Assembly: GCA_029548025.1 (NCBI GenBank)
Contig: JAKPOE010000275.1
Location: 1-13,958, forward strand
DNA length: 13,958 nucleotides
Source: Spirochaetota bacterium
Lineage (GTDB): Bacteria > Spirochaetota > UBA4802 > UB4802
Direction of reading: 5' to 3'
A program made the translations under genes and the position numbers. A model generated the notes under the pieces. The model was given only the letters and a program-made list of their open reading frames with translations. It was not told where the DNA came from and did no database searches. Positions 6,689 through 13,958 of this stretch are shown piece by piece; within the stretch, counting starts at the first letter, position 1; every line of letters begins with the position of its first letter.

Positions 6689-8499
6689 ACAAGGGATTTA
6701 TGTACCTGAATAAATGTATTGACCAGGTTGTCAAAATAATGTAATGCATTGGCAATAGCATCAGGGGATTCCATATCCACCCCTGCTATCTTCAACTCTT
6801 CTAACGGAAACATACTTCCGCCCAATCGTAAAAATTGCATATACTTTTTTGCCCCGTCATCACTGCTAAGTATCATCTGAGCCAATGATAATGCTGCAGC
6901 AATACCCGTTGCGTACTTATATACATAAAATGCAGAATAAAAGTGTGGAATTCTAAGGTACTCCATGGGTAATTCCGGATCAATGACAATAGTTGTTTCA
7001 AAATATTTTTGTAATAATGCTGCATAGGCTTCTGTTAAGGCTTGATAGGTTAAAGGCTGATTATTTTCAGCCATTGTATGGATGATACGTTCAAATTCGG
7101 CAAACATTGTTTGTCTGAACAATGTCCCGCGTATCTCGTCTATTTCACGGTTAAGAATATATGCCTGCATCAGTGGGTTGTCCTGATACTTATTTAATAG
7201 ATAGTGGCTTAAGAGCATTTCGTTTAATGTGGAAGCTACCTCAGCAACAAAAATAGTATATTCATGGTATACATAGGGCTGATATTTTCGTGAAAAATAT
7301 GAATGCATCGAGTGCCCTGATTCGTGAATTAAGGTGTAAAGACTATTGATGGTGTTATCATAATTTAAAAGAATGTAAGGTGGTGAATCATAACAGCCTG
7401 ATGAATATGCTCCGCTTATCTTTCCGCGATTTTCATATCGGTCAACCCACCCTGATAACAGTCCATCATGTAAAACAGAGGTGTAGTCATCACCCAGTGC
7501 TGTCAATGCTTCTATGCATGTTTCAACTGCTTCCTGATATTCCATGGTAAAGGGAACATCAGGAATTAAGGGAACATAGGTATCATAAAAGTGCAGTTCA
7601 TCCAACCCAAGAGCTTCTTTGCGATAGTGTAAATAATGAAAAAGAGGATTGAGGTTTTTTCCCACACTGTCAATTAAGTTATGATACACCGTCTCTGGAA
7701 TATTATCAGGGAACAGAGCCTGATGAAGACAGCTTTTAAATCTGCGTACCCGTGAGTAAAATACATCTTTTTTTACCGAGCTTGCCAGTGATTGTGCAAT
7801 GCTGAATTTATGATTGGCATACACCTCGTAATAGGCATGGAAAGCTTTTTTGCGTACATCCCGATTATAGCTCATTAAAAATGTGATGAAATTGCCGTGA
7901 CTTAATTCAATGGTGTTGCCCTGTTCATCTTCAATTGTGCCAAACCGCAGATCCGCATTATCCAGTTTTTTAAAAAATTCTGCAGGGGCAATGGCTATTT
8001 CGTGTGCCATGGCTAATATTTCTTCTATTTCTTTTGATAATGTATGTTCCTTGTAGCGAAGTATCTTTTCTATAAAGAATACATACGGCGTAAGCTTGTG
8101 GTTTGACAGATAGTTACTCATAATAGTGTCAGGTATGGATTGAATCTCGGGCACTAAAAAGCTTGATGCCTCACTGACACGCTGATACAACGAGTGAGCT
8201 TTTTGCAACATTGCCTGAGCATCCTGATTGGTTGTATCCTCATCGCTTTTGAGATGTGCATAGGTAAACAATCTGTCAATGGAGCGCGAGATGGAAAGAT
8301 CAAACTCAATAGCCTGTAAAAAAATTGAGAAGGACTGATGGAGCTTGCCTTCAAAAGTAGCATAATCATGTATAGAATTTTCAATCTCTGCATAAAGCTT
8401 TTCCCACTCTTCTGCTGAAGCAAACAGTGGTGTCACATCCCATTTATCATTATCTGGAATTTCATCCCGGCGTGGTATTTTTTTTACCGTGTTGTCCAT
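6685..8499 (-). CDS. pepF: Oligoendopeptidase F family zinc metallopeptidase (M3)
   Basis: Cytoplasmic M3-family zinc endopeptidase that cuts short peptides, 604 residues, the usual PepF length. The zinc site is HESGH (residues 392-396) with the third ligand Glu420 in FVAEVAST, and the conserved substrate-binding stretch RIPHFYSAFYVYKYATG lies at 517-532. The all-helical N-terminal region (about 20-200) and the GAYSSGCYDSPPYILLNY motif (363-380) also match the family. The ATG has a strong ribosome site, GAGGAG, five bases upstream. It lies 175 bases downstream of nhaC on the same strand, and the gap holds an AT-rich dyad (8535-8565) and a weak promoter candidate (TGTACA at 8574-8579, TATACA at 8551-8556, 17-base spacer), so it is probably transcribed separately. 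Its TAA shares four bases with the TAA of the convergent phosphatase gene. A role in peptide turnover is the simplest inference. Confidence 0.95.
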   Translation of the reverse strand: MDNTVKKIPRRDEIPDNDKWDVTPLFASAEEWEKLYAEIENSIHDYATFEGKLHQSFSIFLQAIEFDLSISRSIDRLFTYAHLKSDEDTTNQDAQAMLQKAHSLYQRVSEASSFLVPEIQSIPDTIMSNYLSNHKLTPYVFFIEKILRYKEHTLSKEIEEILAMAHEIAIAPAEFFKKLDNADLRFGTIEDEQGNTIELSHGNFITFLMSYNRDVRKKAFHAYYEVYANHKFSIAQSLASSVKKDVFYSRVRRFKSCLHQALFPDNIPETVYHNLIDSVGKNLNPLFHYLHYRKEALGLDELHFYDTYVPLIPDVPFTMEYQEAVETCIEALTALGDDYTSVLHDGLLSGWVDRYENRGKISGAYSSGCYDSPPYILLNYDNTINSLYTLIHESGHSMHSYFSRKYQPYVYHEYTIFVAEVASTLNEMLLSHYLLNKYQDNPLMQAYILNREIDEIRGTLFRQTMFAEFERIIHTMAENNQPLTYQALTEAYAALLQKYFETTIVIDPELPMEYLRIPHFYSAFYVYKYATGIAAALSLAQMILSSDDGAKKYMQFLRLGGSMFPLEELKIAGVDMESPDAIANALHYFDNLVNTFIQVHKSLV

Positions 8500-8534
8500 G
8501 GTAGCTCCTCATTACAGTTTTTAAGATTTTTATT

Positions 8535-8565
8535 AATAATGGTATATTCATGTATAATCGTTATT
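8535..8565. repeat. AT-rich imperfect dyad upstream of pepF
   Basis: The 31-base stretch can fold into a stem of AATAATGGT against ATCGTTATT (with two G-T pairs), a one-base bulge, then TATA against TATA around a six-base loop. It lies 36-66 bases upstream of the pepF ATG and overlaps the candidate -10. It is not followed by a T run on the minus strand in a way that suggests a terminator, so an operator or leader hairpin is more likely. AT-rich sequence makes chance likely. Confidence 0.25.
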
Positions 8566-8674
8566 AAAAATATTGTACAGTGTGCCCTGCAGCAATGATA
8601 TGAAGTATTTGCAAGTGATTCTTTGCCTCCATATAAAACAATTGTGTCATTTAAAACATTATCGTATTATTGTA

Positions 8675-10072
8675 TCATTTATTATGCTGTTTTATATTAT
8701 TTTTCTTATAGATAAAAAAGCCCAGAGCTGTAAATACTATTGCAACAACAGGCATAATGAGATTAAATAATGTATAGGGTAAATAATGCAGTGTGGAAAC
8801 ACCTAATGCGGAGCTCATGAAAGCGCCACATGAATTCCATGGTACAAGCGCAGATGTAACGGTGCCACCATCCTCAAGAGAGCGGGAAAGCATATATGGC
8901 TCAAGATTTTTCCTTTTGTAGGCATCTTTATATATTCGCCCTGTCATAACAATTGATAAATACTGTTCAGCCATAATAATATTTGAAATGACTCCAGTTA
9001 AAACAGTGGAGATAATAAGCATTTTGCTTGTTTTGATCTTATGAAGAATATTGTTGTGAATGGATGTAATATATCCGCCACTTTCCCATATGCCACCCAG
9101 GCCTGTTGCGCACAGTATGATGAGGATTGTTTCTAAAAAACTAAGTATACCGCCACGATTTAATAGATTATTGATGATCTCATTGCTGGTATGAATAACA
9201 AATCCGGAGTATGATGATTGTAAAACAAAAAGTAAATTTTGTGATTGTACAAGCCAGCCAAACAGGATGGCGACAGTACTCCCTGATAACAGGATTACAA
9301 CAGCTGGAAATTTACATAATGCCATTATAATGACAAGCATAAGTGGAGTTATGACAACAGGATTCAAATTGAAAGAAGTTTCCAAAGTTTGTAGTAATGA
9401 CACAATTTGCTCTGATTGGGTATTGTTGTTGGGAACACTATACAGGTTTATAATTAAAAAGCCAATAAAAGCAAGAACCCACGCGGGGATTGTGGTAAAC
9501 ATCATAGCTCTGATATGGGAAAATAAATCTGTATCGGATACACCCGGTGCTAAATTGGTTGTATCAGAAAGAGGTGATAGTTTATCGCCAAAATAAGCAC
9601 CTGATATAACAGCACCAGCACATATAGCTGGTGAAACATGCATTGCATTTGCCATCCCAACCAGAGCTACGCCAACAGTTGCTGCGGTTGTCCATGAACT
9701 TCCAATGACAAGACTGCTTATACTGCAAACAATATATGCGGCGGGTAAAATCCATCCCGGATGTATGAGTTTTAGTCCGTAATCAATGAGTAAAGGAATA
9801 GTTCCTGATGCAATAAAACTACCTGATAATATTCCCACTGTCATGAGTATCATGATTGCAGGCAGTGTGCCTTTTATGCCATTGACGATACTCTCTTCAA
9901 TCTCCGCCCAGCTATGGCCCAATAGATAACTTTTAACACCTGAAATTGATGCTGCAACGATGAGTAACAGCGGTATCGGTATTTTAAATAGTACTGTTCC
10001 TGCAAAAAGCAAAGCAATCGTAATTGTTAGCAGTGCAATGCATTCAGAAAATGATGGTAATCTTTTTCTCAT
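8675..10072 (-). CDS. nhaC: NhaC-family Na+/H+ antiporter
   Basis: Integral inner-membrane exchanger of 465 residues with about eleven hydrophobic segments. Family signatures are GSSWTTAATVGVALVGMA (124-141), SGAYFGDKLSPLSDTTNLAPG (157-177) and RSLEDGGTVTSALVPWNSCGAFM (397-419). These are typical of NhaC, which exports Na+ in exchange for H+; the related malate-lactate exchanger MleN shares them, so the precise substrate is less sure than the family. The start fits the family (MRKRLPSFSE before the first helix), but no Shine-Dalgarno sequence precedes it. A good promoter ends only ten bases before the ATG, so the message may be leaderless. The upstream divergent region also carries an FNR-like box and an inverted repeat. 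No terminator is evident in the 175 bases between its stop codon and pepF. Confidence 0.93.
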   Translation of the reverse strand: MRKRLPSFSECIALLTITIALLFAGTVLFKIPIPLLLIVAASISGVKSYLLGHSWAEIEESIVNGIKGTLPAIMILMTVGILSGSFIASGTIPLLIDYGLKLIHPGWILPAAYIVCSISSLVIGSSWTTAATVGVALVGMANAMHVSPAICAGAVISGAYFGDKLSPLSDTTNLAPGVSDTDLFSHIRAMMFTTIPAWVLAFIGFLIINLYSVPNNNTQSEQIVSLLQTLETSFNLNPVVITPLMLVIIMALCKFPAVVILLSGSTVAILFGWLVQSQNLLFVLQSSYSGFVIHTSNEIINNLLNRGGILSFLETILIILCATGLGGIWESGGYITSIHNNILHKIKTSKMLIISTVLTGVISNIIMAEQYLSIVMTGRIYKDAYKRKNLEPYMLSRSLEDGGTVTSALVPWNSCGAFMSSALGVSTLHYLPYTLFNLIMPVVAIVFTALGFFIYKKNNIKQHNK

Positions 10073-10082
10073 ACTTTTTTAT

Positions 10083-10112
10083 ACTATATGTTTGCCAATT
10101 TATAGTTTGCAA
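10083..10112 (-). promoter_or_regulatory. Candidate nhaC promoter giving a very short leader
   Basis: On the minus strand TTGCAA (10107-10112, four of six) is followed after 18 bases by TATAGT (10083-10088, five of six). The -10 ends ten bases before the nhaC ATG, so transcription should begin within about three to five bases of the start codon. This agrees with the absence of a ribosome binding site. Confidence 0.45.
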
Positions 10113-10124
10113 TAAAAGGTGGTG

Positions 10125-10143
10125 TATGATAACGAATATCATA
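10125..10143. repeat. Perfect inverted repeat TATGATA-N5-TATCATA
   Basis: A 7-5-7 perfect inverted repeat in the nhaC/thioesterase divergent region, centred about 58 bases upstream of the predicted nhaC transcription start. Additional ATGATA half-sites occur at 10251-10256 and around 10300-10306. The arrangement suits a dimeric transcription factor; the factor is unknown. Confidence 0.4.
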
Positions 10144-10166
10144 GAGTATAATGATGATTTAACGAC

Positions 10167-10180
10167 TTGATGGCAATCAT
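10167..10180. promoter_or_regulatory. FNR-like box TTGAT-N4-ATCAT
   Basis: TTGAT GGCA ATCAT matches the FNR consensus TTGAT-N4-ATCAA at nine of ten defined positions. It lies about 98 bases upstream of the predicted nhaC start of transcription and about 160 bases upstream of the thioesterase ATG. If real, it would indicate oxygen- or redox-responsive control by a CRP/FNR-family regulator. No such regulator is encoded in the window. Confidence 0.35.
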
Positions 10181-10340
10181 AAAAAAAGCTTTTAATAATA
10201 AGTATACTGGTATTACAATGACAAAATATAAATATTGAGCTACCATGGTGATGATACGTTATAAAAATTGTCAAATAGAAATAGTTAGAAGCTGTATGTT
10301 ATGATACTATTTTTTAGAATGTTAAAAGTGTGGACAACAT

Positions 10341-11132
10341 ATGCATATTTTTGATCAGGATATCGCCCTTGTTGAAACAGGCAACAATGCATTTAAAGCA
10401 ACTATCTCAGAGAATTGGTTAATTAATACTATCCCTAATGGGGGTTATCTTATTGCATTGTTGAGCAATGCAATGCTACGACAAAGTGATAAGAAAACAA
10501 CTCCTATCATAACAGCAAATTATATACAACGTTGCAAACCTGGAGAAGCTAATGTGCATATTGAATGCTTTGGGCAGTCTTCACAATTTAATAGGTACCA
10601 GGCAAGCTTGTTTCAGCAGGGTAATGAAAAAATAAGAGCGTGGGGAACGTTTGCCAGTAATAACAATAACCAGTATATTGAAAGATATGAATGCAAGTCA
10701 CCTGATGTAGCTGCTATACGGGATTGCCTTCAACTTCCAGAGACGCCAGCATTTCAAGTGTTATCCCATGTTGCTATACGGCTTGATCCCTATTCATGGG
10801 GGTGGACACATGGAGAAGTGCACGACAGGTCAATTCAAAAAGGATGGCTTGCATTCCGTGAACAAAGAACATATGATATCCCTGCACTTTTGCTTATGGC
10901 AGATGTAATACCTCCTGCAGTATTTGTAAGTTTAGGGCTTGTTACATGGGTTCCAACCATTGAGTTGTCAATTAATATACGTAATATGCCTCACTCACAG
11001 TGGTTAAAGTTTTATTCGCGTACACGGTTCATTACCTGTGGCTTACTTGAAACCGATGGCGAGATATGGGATGAAGAAGAGAGGCTTGTGCTGCTCTCAC
11101 GGCAGATTGCACAGATACGAGTACAACGATGA
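10341..11132 (+). CDS. Acyl-CoA thioesterase-like protein, double hotdog fold
   Basis: A 263-residue cytoplasmic protein resembling the TesB-like Thioesterase-like superfamily (4HBT_3 type), which hydrolyses acyl-CoA. The N-terminal hotdog has the PNGGYLIALLSNAM motif (32-45) and YIQRCKPGEANVHIE (61-75). The C-terminal hotdog has PALLLMADVIPPAV (181-194), WVPTIELSINIRNMP (203-217) and a WDEEERLVLLSRQIAQIR ending (243-260). Asp188, Thr206 and Gln255 lie at positions that could correspond to the Asp-Thr-Gln active site of TesB; this alignment is by eye. The ATG has only a weak GGA eight bases upstream. It begins the plus-strand run, 113 bases before the MuiA-family gene, and is divergent from nhaC. 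Substrate chain length is unknown, and no functional tie to the nearby genes is evident beyond CoA-ester chemistry shared with paaK about 9 kb away. Confidence 0.8.
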   Translation: MHIFDQDIALVETGNNAFKATISENWLINTIPNGGYLIALLSNAMLRQSDKKTTPIITANYIQRCKPGEANVHIECFGQSSQFNRYQASLFQQGNEKIRAWGTFASNNNNQYIERYECKSPDVAAIRDCLQLPETPAFQVLSHVAIRLDPYSWGWTHGEVHDRSIQKGWLAFREQRTYDIPALLLMADVIPPAVFVSLGLVTWVPTIELSINIRNMPHSQWLKFYSRTRFITCGLLETDGEIWDEEERLVLLSRQIAQIRVQR

Positions 11133-11167
11133 GATTATTTAAGTAACTATCGTACAAAGAGATGTTT

Positions 11168-11192
11168 AAAAAAATTCTGCCCGGGTGGCAGA
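11168..11192 (-). terminator. Terminator-like hairpin facing the minus strand
   Basis: TCTGCC (11176-11181) and GGCAGA (11187-11192) form a perfect six-base stem around a five-base loop. Read on the minus strand the hairpin is followed after one base by seven T residues (11168-11174), the layout of an intrinsic terminator. No minus-strand gene ends here, so it may stop antisense transcription or be a chance hairpin in the 5' leader of the MuiA-family gene. Confidence 0.35.
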
Positions 11193-11245
11193 CAATATTC
11201 ATCATGATAGTTAAAACGATATTAAATTATATAAGGAGCGAATGT

Positions 11246-12811
11246 ATGAAAAAATATTGTATTGGGTCGATGATTATCTGTTTAATGAGTATTAATTTTC
11301 TTTATGCCGAAACAATAAAGCCTGAAATAACAAAGGTAATTGTATACCATGATAGTGCTATGATTAAAAAAGAAGCAAAGATGATGCTGAATAAAGCGGT
11401 AAATGAAATTGTCATCACAAACTTACCTGCTGCAATGGTTGATGAATCTGTGCAGGTTATTGTGAAGGATGCCGCTTTGCAGGATGTGCGTTTAGAGACA
11501 ACCTATTTGCAAAAGGGCGACGCAAAACGTATTAATACAGTTTTGGAAAAGCTAAACGCAATAAAGGATGATATAACAGCAAAACAGAATGAGATAGCTT
11601 CAATTAATTCAGTGCTGGAATATATCAAGAAAGGCAGTACTTCGCCATTTTCCATAAAGATGACCGCTGCTGAAATGAATTCTATATTACAATTGATTGA
11701 GCAATATTCCAATCAAAGTTATATCAAAATAGCAAAGTTACAGCAAGCACTGCAAAAGCTCAATCAGGAAAAAGAGCGTCTGGAAAAAGAACTGGCACTG
11801 CTCAACGCAAATGAGGCAAGTAAAACGCTGAAATTAACTGTATACAATACAGGGAACAACAATGCAACAGTACTTTTACAATATATCACCGGTAATGCTG
11901 GCTGGGATATGGAATATGACATGCGGACAGATACAGAAAAATCTGCTACAGATATCACATGCAATGCCCTTGTTGCTCAAAATACCGGTGAAGACTGGAA
12001 CAATGTTGCAGTGGAGCTATCGACGGCAAAACCCTTTGTAGCAACTCAACTTCCTCAGCTCAATCCATGGTATCTGGATATTTATCGCCCTGTATATTAT
12101 AAGGAGTCTGCAAAAAGCATGGCAGTACAGGATGCAGATGCATTGTCCAGAGCACCTTCTCCCGAAGAAATGCCTGAAATGCAACAGGAGACGATAGCTA
12201 TTTCATTTCTTGTTAAAGGGCATAAAACAATACCTTCTGATGGGAATCGTTATAAGCTTGCTGTTGCCAGCTCGGTTACAGGTTGTACATTACGATACAC
12301 TACCATTCCTAAAATTTTTGCATATATCATGTTGGAGGGGGAATTTGTAAATCCATTTGATTTTCCTCTCCAGAGGGGGAGTGTGAATGTTTATTTAGAT
12401 GGTAAATATGTAAACTCGTTTAGCCTTGATAAGATATATGTTCCTAAAGATACCGTAACCATTGGATTGGGTGTCGATGAAAGTATGGCGGTAGAGCGTA
12501 AACTTGTAAGCAAAAAAACTGAATATAAGGGAATAGTGAACAAAACAAAACGTATTGAGTATGTGTATTCAATTACACTGAATAATGGAAAAAAGCGTGA
12601 TATAACGGTAACAGTTCATGATGCCATTCCTGTATCACAAAATGAAAAGATTGAAGTCATTCTTATAAACAAAGATACTATTGGAGCAACTATCGATAGT
12701 CAAGGGAAAGCAACATGGAATATTATCCTTGGTCCTAACCAGAAAAAAGAGTTAAAAGTTCATTTTACAGTTGAATATCCTGATAAAGTGCAGGTGGCAG
12801 GTTTGGAGTAG
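11246..12811 (+). CDS. Secreted MuiA/DUF4139 family protein
   Basis: A 521-residue exported protein of the mucoidy-inhibitor MuiA family, whose biochemical role is not established. A signal peptide covers residues 1-21 (MKKYCIGSMIICLMS core, predicted cut after LYA). The mature protein has an N-terminal DUF4140-like part (about 24-90, VIVYHDSAMIKKEA), a long coiled coil (about 97-190, rich in Lys, Glu and Gln), and the DUF4139 beta-rich region (about 205-512) with the family marks GNAGWDMEYDMR, NTGEDWNNVAVELSTAKP and LNPWYLDIYRP. The ATG at 11246 has AAGGAG seven bases upstream; the longer frame from an ATG at 11162 adds 28 residues before the signal peptide and has no properly spaced ribosome site. 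It probably functions in the periplasm. The methyltransferase gene follows after six bases. A hairpin at 11176-11192 lies in its leader region. Confidence 0.92.
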   Translation: MKKYCIGSMIICLMSINFLYAETIKPEITKVIVYHDSAMIKKEAKMMLNKAVNEIVITNLPAAMVDESVQVIVKDAALQDVRLETTYLQKGDAKRINTVLEKLNAIKDDITAKQNEIASINSVLEYIKKGSTSPFSIKMTAAEMNSILQLIEQYSNQSYIKIAKLQQALQKLNQEKERLEKELALLNANEASKTLKLTVYNTGNNNATVLLQYITGNAGWDMEYDMRTDTEKSATDITCNALVAQNTGEDWNNVAVELSTAKPFVATQLPQLNPWYLDIYRPVYYKESAKSMAVQDADALSRAPSPEEMPEMQQETIAISFLVKGHKTIPSDGNRYKLAVASSVTGCTLRYTTIPKIFAYIMLEGEFVNPFDFPLQRGSVNVYLDGKYVNSFSLDKIYVPKDTVTIGLGVDESMAVERKLVSKKTEYKGIVNKTKRIEYVYSITLNNGKKRDITVTVHDAIPVSQNEKIEVILINKDTIGATIDSQGKATWNIILGPNQKKELKVHFTVEYPDKVQVAGLE

Positions 12812-12817
12812 AAAACA

Positions 12818-13957
12818 TTGAAAAAACATCGTAAGCTTTTATACACTGTTGCACAGCAGTATGCAGATAAACATGTATCACCATCCTGTCAGCATGCTGG
12901 TGAGTGTGGTGGGTGTCTATTGCAACATATTACCTATGATGCTCAGTTGTTGATAAAAAAAGACTATTGCAATAAAGTGCTTGAAGGTATAGCATCCATT
13001 GAAGAAGTGATGCCATCACATCCATTGGGATATCGCAATCGTATGGATTATGTAACTGCTTTTGGCAGGATGGGACTTAGAAAACGGGGTAACTGGCGTC
13101 ATGTTGTTGATCTGGAAGATTGTTTGCTATTACAGACTGGTAGCAGAGCGCTCTTTACAACAATACGACAAAAGTTGGCGGGTATTGAGGATTACGATTA
13201 TCATACCCATAGGGGGTACCTGCGATATATTGTTTTACGTGAAGGATTTAATACAGGGCAGGTGATGGTTAATTTTGTTGTTGCGCGGCATGAAAATAAT
13301 TGTAAAGCGATAATTGATGCAATAGCGGATAGGGTGACTTCCATGTCACTGGTATTGAATGATGGATTGACTGATCTAAGTTATGGAAGGGTGATTGAGG
13401 ATATAAAACAGGGATACATAGAAGAAAAGCTTAATGGGATTTGCTATCGTATTACCCCCAATTCGTTTTTTCAGGCTAACACCCATGTTACACAGATGAT
13501 GTATACGGAGATTGCAAAGCATGTTTATGGCAGAGCTCTTGATATATACTGTGGCGTAGGAAGTATTAGCCTTTTTATAGCAAATAATGTTGAAACTGTT
13601 ACCGGGGTAGAGTGTAATCCTGAAGCAGTAATGATTGCCAAAAAAAATGCATTGATAAATGCAGTACCCAATGCTGTTTTTATTGAATCAGATGCCATGA
13701 ATTATATCAGTACATATTCTGACGACTATGATGTAATAGTTGTTGACCCACCACGAACGGGATTGGAACAAAAGGTAGTGCAAAAACTTCTGGATATCCA
13801 TGCTAAAAGGATTGTGTATATGTCGTGCAATCCTGTAACATTTGCTTCCGATGCGGGAGCAATAATGCAGGAGTATACATTGCAATTTTGCAAGGCGTAT
13901 GATATGTTTCCTCAGACTCAGCATGTAGAACTTCTGGCTGTATTTGACAGAACATAA
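12818..13957 (+). CDS. rlmD: TRAM-less RlmD/TrmA-type m5U methyltransferase
   Basis: SAM-dependent RNA methyltransferase that makes 5-methyluridine, 379 residues. Fe-S cluster cysteines are Cys24, Cys30 and Cys33 (CQHAGECGGC) and Cys102 (LEDCLLL), as in RlmD. The methyltransferase core shows FFQANT (Gln219), the SAM-binding LDIYCGVGSISLFIA (241-255), VVDPPRTG (308-315), the catalytic nucleophile Cys337 in YMSCNPVTFASD, and Glu371 in HVELLAVF. The usual N-terminal TRAM RNA-binding domain is absent; the protein begins just before the cysteine cluster. The TTG start has GGAG nine bases upstream, located inside the last codons of the MuiA-family gene, and the stop-to-start gap is six bases, so translational coupling is likely. 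Whether the target is 23S rRNA (U1939-type) or tRNA U54 cannot be settled from sequence alone, so the symbol is provisional. It ends one base before the window edge. Confidence 0.85.
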   Translation: MKKHRKLLYTVAQQYADKHVSPSCQHAGECGGCLLQHITYDAQLLIKKDYCNKVLEGIASIEEVMPSHPLGYRNRMDYVTAFGRMGLRKRGNWRHVVDLEDCLLLQTGSRALFTTIRQKLAGIEDYDYHTHRGYLRYIVLREGFNTGQVMVNFVVARHENNCKAIIDAIADRVTSMSLVLNDGLTDLSYGRVIEDIKQGYIEEKLNGICYRITPNSFFQANTHVTQMMYTEIAKHVYGRALDIYCGVGSISLFIANNVETVTGVECNPEAVMIAKKNALINAVPNAVFIESDAMNYISTYSDDYDVIVVDPPRTGLEQKVVQKLLDIHAKRIVYMSCNPVTFASDAGAIMQEYTLQFCKAYDMFPQTQHVELLAVFDRT

Positions 13958-13958
13958 T

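Larger units (their letters stand above)
10073..10340. other. Divergent control region between nhaC and thioesterase genes
   Basis: A 268-base AT-rich region with no recognised gene. It holds the candidate nhaC promoter, the TATGATA inverted repeat and the FNR-like box. On the plus strand two tiny ORFs overlap by one base: 14 codons at 10126-10170 behind AAAGGTGG, then 22 codons at 10170-10238. A third of 19 codons follows at 10245-10304. No clear plus-strand promoter for the thioesterase gene was found. Confidence 0.5.

Noticed and set aside
9267..9596. 109-codon plus-strand ORF inside nhaC
   Set aside because: It is antisense to conserved NhaC motifs and has no family resemblance; a shadow frame.
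11162..11245. Extended MuiA-family N-terminus from an ATG at 11162
   Set aside because: It would bury the signal peptide behind 28 residues, and AAGGAG is placed correctly only for the ATG at 11246.
1..13958. Search for CRISPR arrays, tRNA or rRNA genes, transposons, attachment sites and defence genes
   Set aside because: No spaced direct repeats, no cloverleaf or rRNA-like sequence, no transposase or integrase motifs and no terminal repeats were seen.

Overview
The window is an AT-rich bacterial chromosome segment with nine intact protein-coding genes, all identifiable to family level. There is no RNA gene, CRISPR array, insertion sequence or phage gene, and base composition looks even throughout. 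The organism is most likely a Gram-negative anaerobe or facultative anaerobe. Hints are an anaerobe-type phenylacetate-CoA ligase, a secreted MuiA/DUF4139 protein, an FNR-like box, and a large membrane SpoIIE phosphatase with TPR repeats, an architecture I associate with spirochaetes and similar deep-branching phyla. The phylum assignment is inference and not secure.

Layout. (1) 110-4106, all minus strand: a REC-GAF-HD-GYP response regulator (c-di-GMP phosphodiesterase type), then a rhomboid protease, then phenylacetate-CoA ligase (paaK). (2) 4107-4450: a 344-base divergent control region with several small palindromes and a possible 33-codon ORF. (3) 4451-6688, plus: a membrane SpoIIE/PP2C phosphatase with four C-terminal TPRs. 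(4) 6685-8499, minus: oligoendopeptidase F, converging on the phosphatase gene so that both stop codons lie in one TTAA. (5) 8675-10072, minus: an NhaC-type Na+/H+ antiporter. (6) 10073-10340: a second divergent control region with an FNR-like box, a 7-5-7 inverted repeat and a promoter placed so close to nhaC that its mRNA may be leaderless. (7) 10341-13957, plus: a double-hotdog acyl-CoA thioesterase, a secreted MuiA-family protein, and a TRAM-less RlmD/TrmA-type rRNA or tRNA m5U methyltransferase that starts 6 bases after the MuiA stop codon.

How the genes may work together. The clearest functional pairing is the divergent signalling pair, a c-di-GMP-type HD-GYP response regulator and a partner-switching-type Ser/Thr phosphatase, with no sensor kinase, anti-sigma factor or antagonist gene beside them. 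The other genes look like general metabolism and housekeeping (aryl-CoA activation, peptide breakdown, ion homeostasis, acyl-CoA hydrolysis, RNA modification). I do not see a defence system, a biosynthetic cluster or an obviously new multi-gene system. The most interesting material is regulatory: palindromes in the divergent regions, a likely leaderless gene, and short possible leader ORFs. Four start codons were judged from the sequence: the rhomboid, phosphatase and MuiA genes are better started at internal ATGs than at the longest possible ORF start, and the methyltransferase uses TTG.
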